Assembly: GCA_037178625.1 (NCBI GenBank)
Contig: CM074142.1
Span: 1,178,001-1,242,000 of the forward strand
DNA from: Skeletonema tropicum
Lineage: Eukaryota; Bacillariophyta; Thalassiosirophyceae; Thalassiosirales; Thalassiosiraceae
Length of the DNA stretch: 64,000 nucleotides
Direction of reading: 5' to 3'
Part shown: in pieces, positions 32,737 to 43,256 of the stretch
How positions within the stretch are numbered: the stretch's first letter is position 1
Layout of the letters: the number at the start of each line of letters is the position of its first letter
Made by a program: the position numbers and the translations under genes
Notes under the pieces: generated by a model
Databases searched by the model: none
Told to the model about the DNA's origin: nothing
Seen by the model: the letters and a program-made list of their open reading frames with translations, nothing else

Positions 32737-34466
32737 GTAGGAGCTGCTACCTTGAATAACTGCTGTGAGCGAGCGAAGCGAGTGAACACTTCAACTACTT
32801 AAACTGCAAGATGTAACCTATCCCAGTAGACAATATCTATTTTACTTTCGCCGAAGGATTGTTGACGACAAATCCTTTCGAATTAACTTCATCAGCGGCA
32901 ATCGTATTGATTGTGGTCAGTAAGTCATCATGGTTTAGATGTGCTTCAGTGTTTGTTCTTAATTTTCTGACACCCAGTGCCGTGAGGCGGCGGTGGGACT
33001 TCACAAATGTGTGCAGACGTCATATTGCAGGGATTTTAAGATGCAAGACTTTTTTTCTTGCAGCGACGTGAGCTGCTGGCTTGCCAGCATGCGAGCAAGC
33101 TGCAAGAAAAAAAGGGGAGTAGATTTTACTACTCCCCTATTCATTTATGAATGTACTTACTTCTTGGCCTCTTACTTGGAAGAGTTTTGACCGTGTTAAC
33201 ATGTCACCGATGTTCCTGGCTCGTTTGTAACCGACGGTCATTTGTTCAATACCGAGTTCTTGTCTAAGTTCATCTTCACATGTATTGTGATATATCTCTC
33301 GTATAGTTCTTCGAGGGATATAGGTAGGGTGGTACGGTAGGGTGAGGAATAGACGGTCACGATTCTGATCTGTCTCTACTTCACCGAGCGTGGGATTCGT
33401 AGTAGGTTGTTTTGGTGGTTCTGGGTTAAGTAGGTACCTATGTAAGTGCCGCGTAAAAGCTCAACCCGGCATAAAAGTAGCAAGAATTCATCAACGAAAG
33501 GAGAAGCATGATTCTTTCTCTTCCTTATAAGTAGGTCTTGAGATCGGATCTTTTCAAGGGAGTCTATTTTAAAATTCTGGTTCATCCAGCCAATACTTAA
33601 ATACAAAGTTAATCAGATTAGATATCTACGATACTAAAAGGGACCTGCTTCGGTACAACGGTACGGTCTTTTCTATTGCCGAATGGCTTTCCAGACAGCA
33701 AGACGGGAAACTTCCCGTAGGAGTCAAGGACTCCTCTTAAACGCCGAAGCGTCTGTAACCAGGTGAGAGTGCTCCTGCGACACATAGTTGGGACTCAATT
33801 CTTTCAGTCAGGGTGGTGCTGTTTCCGTTTCTTCCTCTTCGGCGGTGCGTGGCGTTGAGTGGTAGCTAACAATGTGGCCTCCCCAAAAACTACGGACTCT
33901 GCTTTGCGTTTCTTATTCAATAGGATGAACTGTGCCCTGGATGAACCAACTACTTACTTAGAGGACGGAGGACATCATAATGGTCGCAAGCAGTTTACAG
34001 TAGCACAGAAATAAACTCCAGACCTACAAGAATAATACTTTCGCAGTGCAAAATGCAAGTGAGCTCCAACACACTATAACTGTATATCAACTATTATGAT
34101 GAAGCAATAATAATAATAACTTGGAAAATTACTCAACTATCCTAACTAATATGATAAAGCAGTAAGGGTGGAGGTAGACGAGACTTATGTACCATACTTC
34201 TTATTTTGAGAGCAAAAACACGGCGACGTGAAAGAAGATAAAACTCCAGATCCTACTTCACATTTAATTATGCACAATGTCCTAATTAGATAAATCGACC
34301 TTCGCACTGAAACCTAAAGGAGTGTCACAGATCATCTCGGACGAATGAAAAACAATACATCAACAGAGCTCTCTCGACATGGAACCGGAAAAAAGAACAC
34401 TTTTAATAGCGGCGCATAGATTCTTCCGATATTCTTGCAAAGAAAACCACGCTATCTTGGGGGAGA
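32737..34466. other. Non-genic region, including duplicated flank of the silaffin-like gene
   Basis: Holds the strong foldback at 33049-33114, a partial match to 21160-21260 at about 33445-33530, and from 33940 onward the near-identical 3' flank of silaffin-like copy 2. Nothing coding is supported. Confidence 0.5.
33049..33114. repeat. Nested inverted repeat (16-bp perfect stem with inner hairpin)
   Basis: CTTTTTTTCTTGCAGC at 33049-33064 is the exact reverse complement of 33099-33114. Between them, TGCTGGC-TT-GCCAGCA (33074-33089) forms a second, 7-bp hairpin. The 66-nt unit would fold into a stem with an internal stem-loop, in DNA or RNA. Confidence 0.85.
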
Positions 34467-36557
34467 CTAAAGAAGCAACACTGCTCCAGCAATAGCTGCC
34501 AGTGGTACTAAAACGCTTCTAGTCTCTGCGCTATTTGAATATTTCTGGTCAAATGACAAGGACTTTGAAGCTGAATAGCTCGCCGAACCTGAACCGGTCC
34601 AATCACCAGATCCACTAGATCCCTTGCTTGACTTTCCAGAGGAGCCAGAAGACCAATCACTCGATCCACTAGATCCCTTGCCTGACTTTCCAGAGGAGCC
34701 AGAAGACCAATCACCAGATCCACTAGATCCCTTGCCTGACTTTCCAGAGGAGCCAGAAGACCAATCACCAGATCCACTAGATCCCTTGCCTGACTTTCCA
34801 GAGGAGCCAGAAGACCAATCACTAGATCCACTAGATCCCTTGCCTGACTTTCCTGATCCTGATCCAGAACCAGCCCAACTGTCGCCGCCGTCAGACCACG
34901 AGTCTCCAGATCCACTAGTTCCCTTGCCTGACTTTCCTGATCCTGATCCAGAACCAGAACCAGCCCAACTGTCGCCAGATCCACTAGATCCCTTGCCTGA
35001 CTTTCCTGATCCTGATCCAGAACCAGCCCAACTGTCGCCGCCGTCAGACCACGAGTCTCCAGATCCACTAGATCCCTTGCCTGACTTTCCTGATCCGGAA
35101 CCAGCCCAACTGTCGCCGCCGTCAGACCACGAGTCTCCAGATCCACTAGATCCCTTGCCTGACTTTCCTGATCCTGAACCATTCCATGCACTGTGCGAAG
35201 AGTCGACCCATGAGTCCCCAGATGCAGATCCAGACCCTTTGCCTGATTTTCCTGATCCTGATCCAGAACCAGCCCAACTGTCGCCGCCGTCAGACCACGA
35301 GTCTCCAGATCCACTAGATCCCTTGCCTGACTTTCCTGATCCGGAACCAGCCCAACTGTCGCCGCCGTCAGACCACGAGTCTCCAGATCCACTAGATCCC
35401 TTGCCTGACTTTCCTGATCCTGATCCATTCCATGCACTGTGCGAAGAGTCAACCCATGAGTCCCCAGATGCAGATCCAGACCCTTTGCCTGACTTTCCTG
35501 ATCCTGATCCAGAACCAGCCCAACTGTCGCCGCCGTCACCACTAGATCCCTTGCCTGACTTTCCTGATCCTGAACCATTCCATGCACTGTGCGAAGAGTC
35601 GACCCATGAGTCCCCAGATGCAGATCCAGACCCTTTGCCTGACTTTCCTGAACCTGAACTACTCCATCCACCGGTCGACCATTCACCTGAGTGGGTAGAC
35701 CAATCACCAGATCCACTAGATCCCTTGCCTGACTTTCCAGAGGAAGAACCACTCCAGCTAGAGCTACTGCTGCCGCTCCAGCTAGAGCTACTGCTGCTCC
35801 ATCCTCCCTTGCTACCCTTGGACTTGGATCCCTTGGAGGACTTGGATCCCTTACCACTCTTGCCAGAAGACGAAGACCATGAAGAAGAACTGGAGGAGCT
35901 CCAACTAGAGCTAGAAGATCCACCGCTCTTACCGGACTTTCCAGAACTAGAAGAACCACCGCTCTTACCACTCTTGCCAGAAGACGAAGACCATGAAGAA
36001 GAACTGGAGGAGCTCCAACTAGAACTAGAAGATCCACCGCTCTTACCGGACTTTCCAGAACTAGAAGAACCACCGCTCTTACCACTCTTGCCAGAAGACG
36101 AAGACCATGAAGAAGAACTGGAGGAGCTCCAACTAGAACTAGAAGATCCACCGCTCTTACCGGACTTTCCAGAACTAGAAGAACCACCGCTCTTACCACT
36201 CTTGCCAGAAGACGAAGACGATGAAGAAGAACTGGAGGAGCTCCAACTAGAACTAGATGAGCCGCTCTTACCGGACTTTCCAGAGGACCATGATGAACTG
36301 GATGATGAACTCCATCCATTAGTTGACCAGCCTTCAGAATCATCGGAGCCGCTGCCGCTCTTACCGGATTTTCCAGAACCGGAGGAACCGCTCTTGCCAG
36401 ATTTTCCAGAGGAAGAACTCCATGATGATGATGATGATGAGTCCCAGCCGAGATCACGACGATCAATCTTGGTGGCTGGTGCAACTTGGGAGGCGGTGTT
36501 GTCGACAGCGGAGGCGCCGACGAGAGCGGCTGCGGTGAGGATTATGGAAGTCTTCAT
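34467..36557 (-). CDS. Silaffin-like secreted Ser/Gly/Lys repeat protein, copy 2
   Basis: 696 aa, uninterrupted, and a close paralogue of the protein at 22660-24405. It has the same signal peptide, RRDL site, Trp-spaced poly-Ser/SGKSGK zone, lysine cluster and hydrophobic C-terminal tail. It is 115 residues longer because the downstream zone has more acidic/Trp units (SGDSWSDGGDSWAGSGS) and an extra array of SGSGDWSSGSSGKSGKGS units near the C-terminus. Length differences fall on whole repeat units, so the gene changes by in-frame repeat gain and loss. Both coding and flanking DNA are near-identical to copy 1, so the duplication is recent. The silica/cell-wall role is inferred from composition, as for copy 1. 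Confidence 0.85.
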   Translation of the reverse strand: MKTSIILTAAALVGASAVDNTASQVAPATKIDRRDLGWDSSSSSSWSSSSGKSGKSGSSGSGKSGKSGSGSDDSEGWSTNGWSSSSSSSWSSGKSGKSGSSSSSWSSSSSSSSSSSSGKSGKSGGSSSSGKSGKSGGSSSSSWSSSSSSSWSSSSGKSGKSGGSSSSGKSGKSGGSSSSSWSSSSSSSWSSSSGKSGKSGGSSSSGKSGKSGGSSSSSWSSSSSSSWSSSSGKSGKGSKSSKGSKSKGSKGGWSSSSSSWSGSSSSSWSGSSSGKSGKGSSGSGDWSTHSGEWSTGGWSSSGSGKSGKGSGSASGDSWVDSSHSAWNGSGSGKSGKGSSGDGGDSWAGSGSGSGKSGKGSGSASGDSWVDSSHSAWNGSGSGKSGKGSSGSGDSWSDGGDSWAGSGSGKSGKGSSGSGDSWSDGGDSWAGSGSGSGKSGKGSGSASGDSWVDSSHSAWNGSGSGKSGKGSSGSGDSWSDGGDSWAGSGSGKSGKGSSGSGDSWSDGGDSWAGSGSGSGKSGKGSSGSGDSWAGSGSGSGSGKSGKGTSGSGDSWSDGGDSWAGSGSGSGKSGKGSSGSSDWSSGSSGKSGKGSSGSGDWSSGSSGKSGKGSSGSGDWSSGSSGKSGKGSSGSSDWSSGSSGKSSKGSSGSGDWTGSGSASYSASKSLSFDQKYSNSAETRSVLVPLAAIAGAVLLL

Positions 36558-37236
36558 TATTATATCTTCTCGTGTATTTCTTGGTGTAGTTGTTTCGGTA
36601 TCTGACTGTATTAATAGATTGTTGGATAATTTTCCAGCTGCCAGTGTAATTATTTCAATGTTTGCAAGAAGTAATGAGATGAGTCGGTTGCCAAAAGTTT
36701 TTTATGTGCATAATCTTTGACGTGATGCGGGGCTCTTGTTGACTAAGAGAATGGAGATGGAGATGGCGAAGCTTTGACTCCTACCTACCATCCACCGACC
36801 AAATGGCGGTCAAAACCAATTCCGGCAAAATGTACGAATTCCTAACGTGAGATTTATGCGCTTTTCTTCTTTTATTTTTGAACTGGTCGTGCAGTTTTCA
36901 AGTTGGTCAAGTCGTCGAATTCAATGTAGGAATTCGTAGATAAGGGATTTGAGGTTTTGACGAAATCGTGGATTTCCTAACACTCAGTCAAAGGTTTCGC
37001 ACAAAAAAGCCGACATTGGCAGTCAAAGGGATTCAAATCCACGTAGGAATTAGTAATCTATCTTAACTCTTAACATTTGATTTTCCTCCGAGTTCCACAA
37101 AAGTTAGGATTTCTAAGTAGATATAACTTATCTACGTTGTAGGAGGTACTACTTACGAGTGACGTCAGATTGCTTTTCTGTCGGATTTTTGACTCAAAAA
37201 CTGACACACTCATAATCAACAAGACTTAGTTTCACC
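36558..37236. promoter_or_regulatory. Divergent promoter with several GTAGGAATT-type motifs
   Basis: Lies between the start of silaffin-like copy 2 (minus) and the TPR gene (plus). It carries CACGTAGGAATT at 37040-37051, TGTAGGAATTC at 36924-36934, and GAATTCCTAACGTG at 36836-36849 (the same motif with one extra base, reverse orientation). Looser versions occur near 36970 and 37105. Motif density is the highest in the window. Confidence 0.55.
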
Positions 37237-38679
37237 ATGAGATTCTTTGCTGGTAGTAACCACCTCTCTTCAACTTCTAGTTATCCATCAACCGGTGGGT
37301 TAGATGGATGCATCAGCAGTGGAAGCAGCTTGTTGGCATGGACTGCCATTTCTCTCACTCAAAGCCGCCGTCGAGTTTCAACTCGTTCATCGTCGGCACG
37401 TAACATTCGTCCATCATTTGTGCTAAATGCAGTTGCTCATCCTGACTACGATAACTCTGCCACTGTAGCTACGACATTAATACAACCAACATCAACGTCA
37501 TCTTCGTCATCTCCACTAAGTGACTGGAACCCACTAGAAAAAGATATTCGAAATTGGCTCACTTCCTCTTCGAACATATTTCTCTCTGATGCAACGAGAC
37601 CGCCATCCAACGAAGAAATCAAAACACTTCAAAAGGCATTTGCTTTTTTCTACAGTGCCGATCGCAATGTTGAAGAGGCAGTAAATTTATTAACCAAATC
37701 CATTGAAAGTTGGGAGGCAACAAATCAAGGAGGGGATGAAACTGCTGGACTGTACCGCGTGCGCGGAGATGCCTACATGGAATTATTTCAACCCAAATTG
37801 GCAGCGGTAGATTATTCCAAGTCAATTGAGTTATTGGATGGACCCGATGGTGATAAAGCTGATCCGGAGGAGAAGCCTGCGTCTCGTTTGGGTCATGCTA
37901 GGGCTATCCGAACTCTTGGAATGGCCGCTACGAAAGAGGAAGCGATGTCAGCCTCGAAGGATTATGAAGTGTACTTTCGCTTAGTGTCTCGTCTTGACGA
38001 TGATAACGATAAAGAAGCTGGTGCCATGTTTTCAGATGCTATCATCGATGGCATACAACGAAATCCTTATGCAGCATGGGAATGGGGAATGGTCAACCGA
38101 GTAGCTGGCGACTATGACGCTGCAGCCGAAGTACATCGCTTAGCGGCTAAAGCTTTTGAAGAAATTGGAGATAAGCCACGATCAGTGATATCAGCGTTAG
38201 ATCAAGGAATTGATCTTGCGGCTGGATTAGGTGAAGGGAATGATTCCAAAGATAATGGTGCGAAGTTGGCAAAGGCTAAGAAGATTCTGGAGGATGCCAT
38301 CACGAGTGACGTCAATGTTGAAGGACGAGATGTGGAACTGCTGCAGAGAGTGGTAGCCAAAGAAGGAGAGGCACGCATCGCTCTCTCGGGCGTTCTTTGG
38401 AACTCTAAAGAAAAGGCCGGTGCTGAAGCACAATTTGGAGAAGCGTGCGGTCGTCTTGATGACTTGAATCAAGATTACCAGGCACGTGAACAGGAGCGGA
38501 TCAAGAAGGGAAGGATGCCTCCTCCTAAAGTCAAGAGACTTGGGTTCAGTATTGATGATATTGTTGGAGCTGACGAGGCCAGTTGCAGTCGATTTAAGAA
38601 TGAAAAGTATATTCAGGAGAAGTTGGTTTGGCCACAGGGTTTGCAGACGAAGGTGAACAAATTCCTTACTCTAAAGTAG
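37237..38679 (+). CDS. TPR-like protein, possibly organellar
   Basis: 480 aa, single exon, intact. The first 65 residues are rich in Ser, Thr and Arg and nearly free of acids, like an organelle-targeting region, though no clear signal peptide plus ASAF site is seen. Helical repeats follow: FAFFYSADRNVEEAVNLLTKSI, LYRVRGDAYMELFQPKLAAVDYSKSI and VNRVAGDYDAAAEVHRLAAKAF have the TPR spacing. The C-terminus (FKNEKYIQEKLVWPQ ... KVNKFLTLK) resembles plastid TPR proteins of plants, from memory. Such proteins act as assembly or scaffold factors; the partner is unknown. Confidence 0.7.
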   Translation: MRFFAGSNHLSSTSSYPSTGGLDGCISSGSSLLAWTAISLTQSRRRVSTRSSSARNIRPSFVLNAVAHPDYDNSATVATTLIQPTSTSSSSSPLSDWNPLEKDIRNWLTSSSNIFLSDATRPPSNEEIKTLQKAFAFFYSADRNVEEAVNLLTKSIESWEATNQGGDETAGLYRVRGDAYMELFQPKLAAVDYSKSIELLDGPDGDKADPEEKPASRLGHARAIRTLGMAATKEEAMSASKDYEVYFRLVSRLDDDNDKEAGAMFSDAIIDGIQRNPYAAWEWGMVNRVAGDYDAAAEVHRLAAKAFEEIGDKPRSVISALDQGIDLAAGLGEGNDSKDNGAKLAKAKKILEDAITSDVNVEGRDVELLQRVVAKEGEARIALSGVLWNSKEKAGAEAQFGEACGRLDDLNQDYQAREQERIKKGRMPPPKVKRLGFSIDDIVGADEASCSRFKNEKYIQEKLVWPQGLQTKVNKFLTLK

Positions 38680-38757
38680 AGCTCCTTTGACAAATGTTTT
38701 TATCCAATTATATATCAAATCCTGAACCACAATATTATTGTCCGTGAAATTCATTTC

Positions 38758-39790
38758 TTACTCCATAGTTTCAGTTTCGCCAGTAACATTCGGTTGAAGC
38801 TCCAAGTCATCAATCTCTGGTCTGTTGACCTTCTCCAATTCGTCATTTTTCTTCTTGGCAGCCTCCTCAATGACATCCTTCGCATCTTCTTCCTCACAGA
38901 AAATAAACTTGTAAGTGAAAGCAGCAACAGCACTACCGACAAATGGCGCAGTGTAGAATACCCAACAACCACGTGCCCAAACGACTGGACCCAATCCTCC
39001 GATAGTATCAACAATCATTGGACCGAAGCTGCGAGCAGGGTTTATTCCGCATCCAGTGAACGGAATCAAGACAAGATGTGCAACAAGCACAGCCCAGCCG
39101 ATGGCAATAGGGGCGACGTTACCAGCAGTAGATTTGTTGTGTACAGCAACATGAAGAACAGTGAAGACGAGCAAGAACGTGCCCATCATTTCAAGTAGGA
39201 ATGCGGAGCCAGTAGATACTCTTGGGGCGACTAAATTGACACCAAGACCAAATGGAGGGCCATATCCACTACCATCGGCCTTGGCAGAAGATGAGCATAC
39301 TCCATTGATATCACCAGGAAGATTTCCATCAGAGTCACGCTCATCGTCACAATGTACAGTGAGGCTTGCAGTGCAACCCCAAAGAATTAATGCACCCAGT
39401 GTGGCACCAGCAAATTGAGCAAGCATGTATAATATTCCGGCCGTAATACTCTGAAGGCGTAAGACCATGAAGCTCAGTGTAACAGCAGGGTTGATATGAC
39501 CGCCTGAGATGTGTCCAATACCGTAGGCTAGCACAGAGATTGTTAAACCGAAGGCAATCGAAATAGAAGTCAAGGCACCGGCATCGAAAATGGCTCCCTT
39601 TCTGGAATGAAGAAGAGGATTGATAATTAGATGATCAAGATAATTGATCGAAACGATGATGCAAGCAATACTGAATAACTTACTCCGTCCAGCGATTTGT
39701 GGCTACAGCGGCGCCGCATCCAGCCCAGACGAAGGTGCTAGTTGCGACGAACTCAGCCATAAGTTGTCTCTTATTCCAGTCTGCAGTCAT
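38758..39790 (-). CDS. Aquaporin / major intrinsic protein (MIP family)
   Basis: Two exons, 39790-39684 and 39601-38758, with an 82-nt intron (GTAAGT...CAG); 316 aa. Both NPA boxes are present: HISGGHINPAVTLSF in the first half and GCGINPARSFGPMI in the second. Six hydrophobic segments flank them, starting with LMAEFVATSTFVWAGCGAAV. Loop C is long and acidic (DDERDSDGNLPGDINGVC). The C-terminal tail is cytosolic in type and highly charged (EEEDAKDVIEEAAKKK). The family forms tetrameric channels for water or small neutral solutes; the substrate cannot be fixed by eye. The start is at 39790 because MTADWNKRQLMAEF fits the usual short N-terminus. Confidence 0.95.
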
Positions 39791-41883
39791 GATGGTTGCG
39801 TATGTAATACTTATGATGTTGTTATTCTGTGGGCTAAGGAGTGAGGACACCGTCCTAGAGAGAGAGCTAGGAGAGAGTGTGAGTTGAAAATGTTGTGGGA
39901 TCCACAAAATCAAAAGATAGAAGGAATAAGGCTCCTCTAGTTATCTCTCCTAGCTAGCTAGAGAGAGAGAGAGCAGCATTGTTCATTTTTTTTACTGTCC
40001 ACCACGCACTTTGATTGGTTGTCAGCTCTCTTTCTCTCTCTAGCATCAAGGCGAATGAAAGCCAATGCCAAGGGACATTCTTCAACTTCCAACAAGGTTC
40101 AACTCAGGGCACATAAAAGAATGGGCTGCCCCACGCGGACAGACCGTCTGGGCATGATCTGGACTATATTTCTACATAGATGAGGTACAGTAGATAAATG
40201 TAACATACAGCTATCTAGATGCGTCATAGCTCTTTTTGTACAATTCATTCAAATTCTACCATCTACCATCTACGGCACAATAAGCTGCGGCTCTCCATCT
40301 ATCGAGCACTTACATGTATAATTCATCCATCGACATAAACAACGATGGCGGTCGATCCCACGTCATCGATATGCCCACAGGGTATCTGGATGACAGAGGA
40401 AGAGTATTCTTCGAAACTGCTTGGAGTTGCAATGAGCCTTTTTCTTCGATCAGGATGGAGCGGCTACGAACAATTCAAAGAGGATTCAATTTACGTCCGT
40501 TCTTGTTTCAGGGATGGCAAGCGTCTTGTGCTTGAAGACACATCTATCCACTCCAAATTTGTATCATTATGTCAATCACCCTCAATGGCGTTCCAGCAAG
40601 ATACTATAGAGGAAGGTATCAAATTATTCTTCCAAAGATGATCAACTCTCGCTTTTCTGTCGTTTTCCGCAAGTGGAAGGAAGCGCATTGTCAAAAGCAT
40701 GAAATGTCTCTGCGTTTAAGTTTGAAAGCAGGCGTCAGCAGCAGTAAGAGCTTGCCGCTTCAGCGAGCGGCAACGCAACACACCGACGAGTCTATGTACC
40801 AATGAGATAAAGAAGGCGAAATCAAGTGAATAAATAATAAATTAGTGAAAATTGTGTGGACAACATGTTGTGTCGGCAGCAGTCTTGAACTCACTCTTCC
40901 ATCTAACATGATGTGTTGCATAATTATGATGTCAAAAATATACTTCAGGGGAGTACAGATTACTGCATAATCTCGACGGTGATAGATATGTGCATTAGTT
41001 GCGAAGTCGTACTAGACATTGTTGATGTCTTGCCTGAGGATTATTGGGCGTTTGTCTAATGCAATGGTTATGTATCAACAAGAAATAAGATATGAATGTC
41101 ATGACATCATCTCAGATGATGTTGGCTTGTTCACTCATTTTCGTGAAAAAGAAATTCCCGATGGATACAAGATGGCCGCTGGTGATCATAGTTATGCACT
41201 ATCATTGCTGATGCCTTGCCCGTGGAGTCGTTGGCTGTTGTCAGAAGCAATGGTGCTATCGACAAGATAAAAATCTCAATCTCGACTCTCGCCGGTGATG
41301 GCTGTGCTCATTGTCAATTTCGACGAAAGTAAAGCACTGAGGGCGTGGGAAACGGCCGGTCGGTGTTCCAATACTATGCTAGGGGGCGCCTATAACATTT
41401 CCCACGGTCTCATGGCACTATCCATTGACCTCATTTTTACTAGTAGACTACCATGGTGAGGCACTTTTGGTTCGGAGTTGTTGATGGATGATGGACTGAT
41501 GATGGATGAAATATGTTCCAGATCAAGTCTCCTGGGGGATGACCTAAACTGCTTTGTTGCTATTTTTCAACTAGAGATTTTATCAGCACAAATATATTGG
41601 GGATAACCTAATCAAATCGTCACGCAGCCCATTCTTTTTGTGCCCTGGTTCAACTACTCTGAAAGTTCCCCTTGGATATTACTTTTCCCAGAAAGAAGAC
41701 TTTCATTGAGTAGGAGATTTTCCACGTGAAACATCTAATTTTAATTTGTTGTGGTCACTGACGTCTCAACGAACGTACGCAACGCAGGAATAAGTAGCAC
41801 AAACAGCCAAACTTCCAACTTCATTCAGCTTGGTTGTCACACAAAAAAGGTTTTTTATTTTGGATTGATAGAAACAGTAAAAT
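39791..41883. other. Intergenic
   Basis: About 2 kb without a supported gene. The 39850-40040 stretch has several CTAGAGAGAG/CTCTCTCTAG words. Short open frames near 40345-40641 have no recognisable features. Confidence 0.45.
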
Positions 41884-41988
41884 AGAGTGGTTTTATTTGG
41901 TTCGGAACGCTGTTTTTGTGCGCATTGCGCGCGAGTGGTGACGTCAGGTGTGACAAATTAGCGTGCGACCCGTTTGCGTTCCGAACGA

Positions 41989-42046
41989 GTTGGGCACGCA
42001 AACGGGCCGCAAACGACCTCGTTTGCGGCCCGTTTGCGTGCCCAAC
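41989..42046. repeat. Near-perfect palindrome: 28-bp arms, 2-nt loop
   Basis: The left arm 41989-42016 (starting GTTGGGCACGCAAACGGG) and right arm 42019-42046 are exact reverse complements around CC. It lies between the left inverted repeat of the transposon and its plus-strand frame. CACGTAGGAATT follows 5 bp later, at 42051-42062. Confidence 0.92.
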
Positions 42047-42174
42047 ATTTCACGTAGGAATTGGTACAGATTAGATTTTCGATCGAAAGCTATGGAAAGA
42101 TGAGCATGGAGGATCTTTTGTAGGAGTAATCAACTAGAGGCAAACTTGTAAACTATTGTAATAACAATATCATC

Positions 42175-42537
42175 ATGTCTTCAGATCCCTCTATGGACGG
42201 CAACAGTGGCCGCCTTGCTGTAGGCAACGGTGGCGGCAGTGGCGGCAGCGGCGGCGACCATGCGTCGACCGGTACATCCGGCAGGAACAACAGCACCAAT
42301 GGTGGTGGCGTCAACACACCTCTCCGGAACAACACAACTGCCTCTGATGGCAGAGCAAGAGCAAATTTACCCAGTCTAGCCAATGTCAAGCGGAATCATG
42401 GCATTCAGTATCAAATTGTTACGCAAATTCTTCAAACAAGGCCTCATGTAATTGTTGGCCAAACCCAACCAGAAAAATCCCGTCGGAATAAAATATCTGC
42501 GAATGTATTGTCCAAATATATAATCATCCAGCGATAG
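42175..42537 (+). CDS. Gly/Asn/Ser-rich frame inside the transposon
   Basis: 120 residues starting MSSDPSMDGNSGRL, Gly/Ser/Asn-rich to about residue 75, then a more ordered part (NLPSLANVKRNHGIQYQ). The last third lies antisense to the transposase end and is probably not coding. The first two thirds could be the second protein of the element, an exon of it, or captured host sequence. Harbinger elements usually carry a second DNA-binding protein, but no Myb/SANT pattern is visible. Confidence 0.35.
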   Translation: MSSDPSMDGNSGRLAVGNGGGSGGSGGDHASTGTSGRNNSTNGGGVNTPLRNNTTASDGRARANLPSLANVKRNHGIQYQIVTQILQTRPHVIVGQTQPEKSRRNKISANVLSKYIIIQR

Positions 42538-43256
42538 CCATGCGACCATCGAGCATAGTCACCGCCAAAGTAGTTGTCGATTATCTTTTCGTTTGACATA
42601 CCAGTGGCACACTTAGTCATGGTGAAGAGAAACAGCTCCTCCGGGTGAAATACATAGCAGTTCTCATTGTTGGTGCGGAGATTGATGTGTCCTGTACCTA
42701 CTCGGATTTCACCATTGAACTGGCTGAGGCGGAACCCTTGAAACAAATCATGAAGTTGCCCTTTGTCGAAGTGGGTCATCTTCAATGCCTCACGATCATT
42801 TTCTATTGTGGCAATTCGCAAATGTGTTCGCGGTCGATGTTGACGTGGTACGTCCAATTCATGTTGAGGAATATCAAATAAATGGTGATCCATCCAAAAG
42901 ATACGACGTATCTGTCCGGCATAAACCTGCATAGCACGTACAATAGCATTCAGATAATGCCCTATAGCCCGCCTTAGTTGCGGTTGATTGCCTACTGCAT
43001 ATTGAAGTGTTTGGCCCAGAATCTGAACCCGCAGCAATGTCATTGAAAACACCTGCAGACGATTCCACACCAAATGAAGTGTCCGTCGAAAGGAGACCAT
43101 CCCAGAGTGTAGATGCATCCATCTGTCATTTTTATCAGCTTCCCGAAGTGGTCTGCGCCTTGCTGCACCTGTGGAACGACGAACAAAACGTTGTCGGGCC
43201 ATGGTACCTCTTGTGTCATGTGATGTGAAAATGTTGTGAGATGTGAGTGATGACAA
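42444..43256 (-). pseudogene. Truncated Harbinger-type transposase
   Basis: 270 residues from 43256; a second start at 43202 (MARQRF) is equally likely. The region FRLSQFNGEIRVGTG, then EELFLFTMTKCATGMSNEKI and YFGGDYARWSHGYRWMI is typical of the N-terminal half of diatom Harbinger transposases, where a helix-turn-helix region precedes the catalytic core. The frame stops after FSGWVWPTIT, before any DDE catalytic residues, so the catalytic half is missing. This makes the copy non-autonomous. Confidence 0.7.

Noticed and set aside
34624..36720. 698-residue plus-strand open frame antisense to silaffin-like copy 2
   Set aside because: Same reason. Its slightly longer span only reflects the repeat periodicity, and it has no independent domain.
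40345..40641. 98-residue plus-strand frame after the aquaporin gene
   Set aside because: No recognisable motif, overlapping frames of similar quality, and no conservation evidence.
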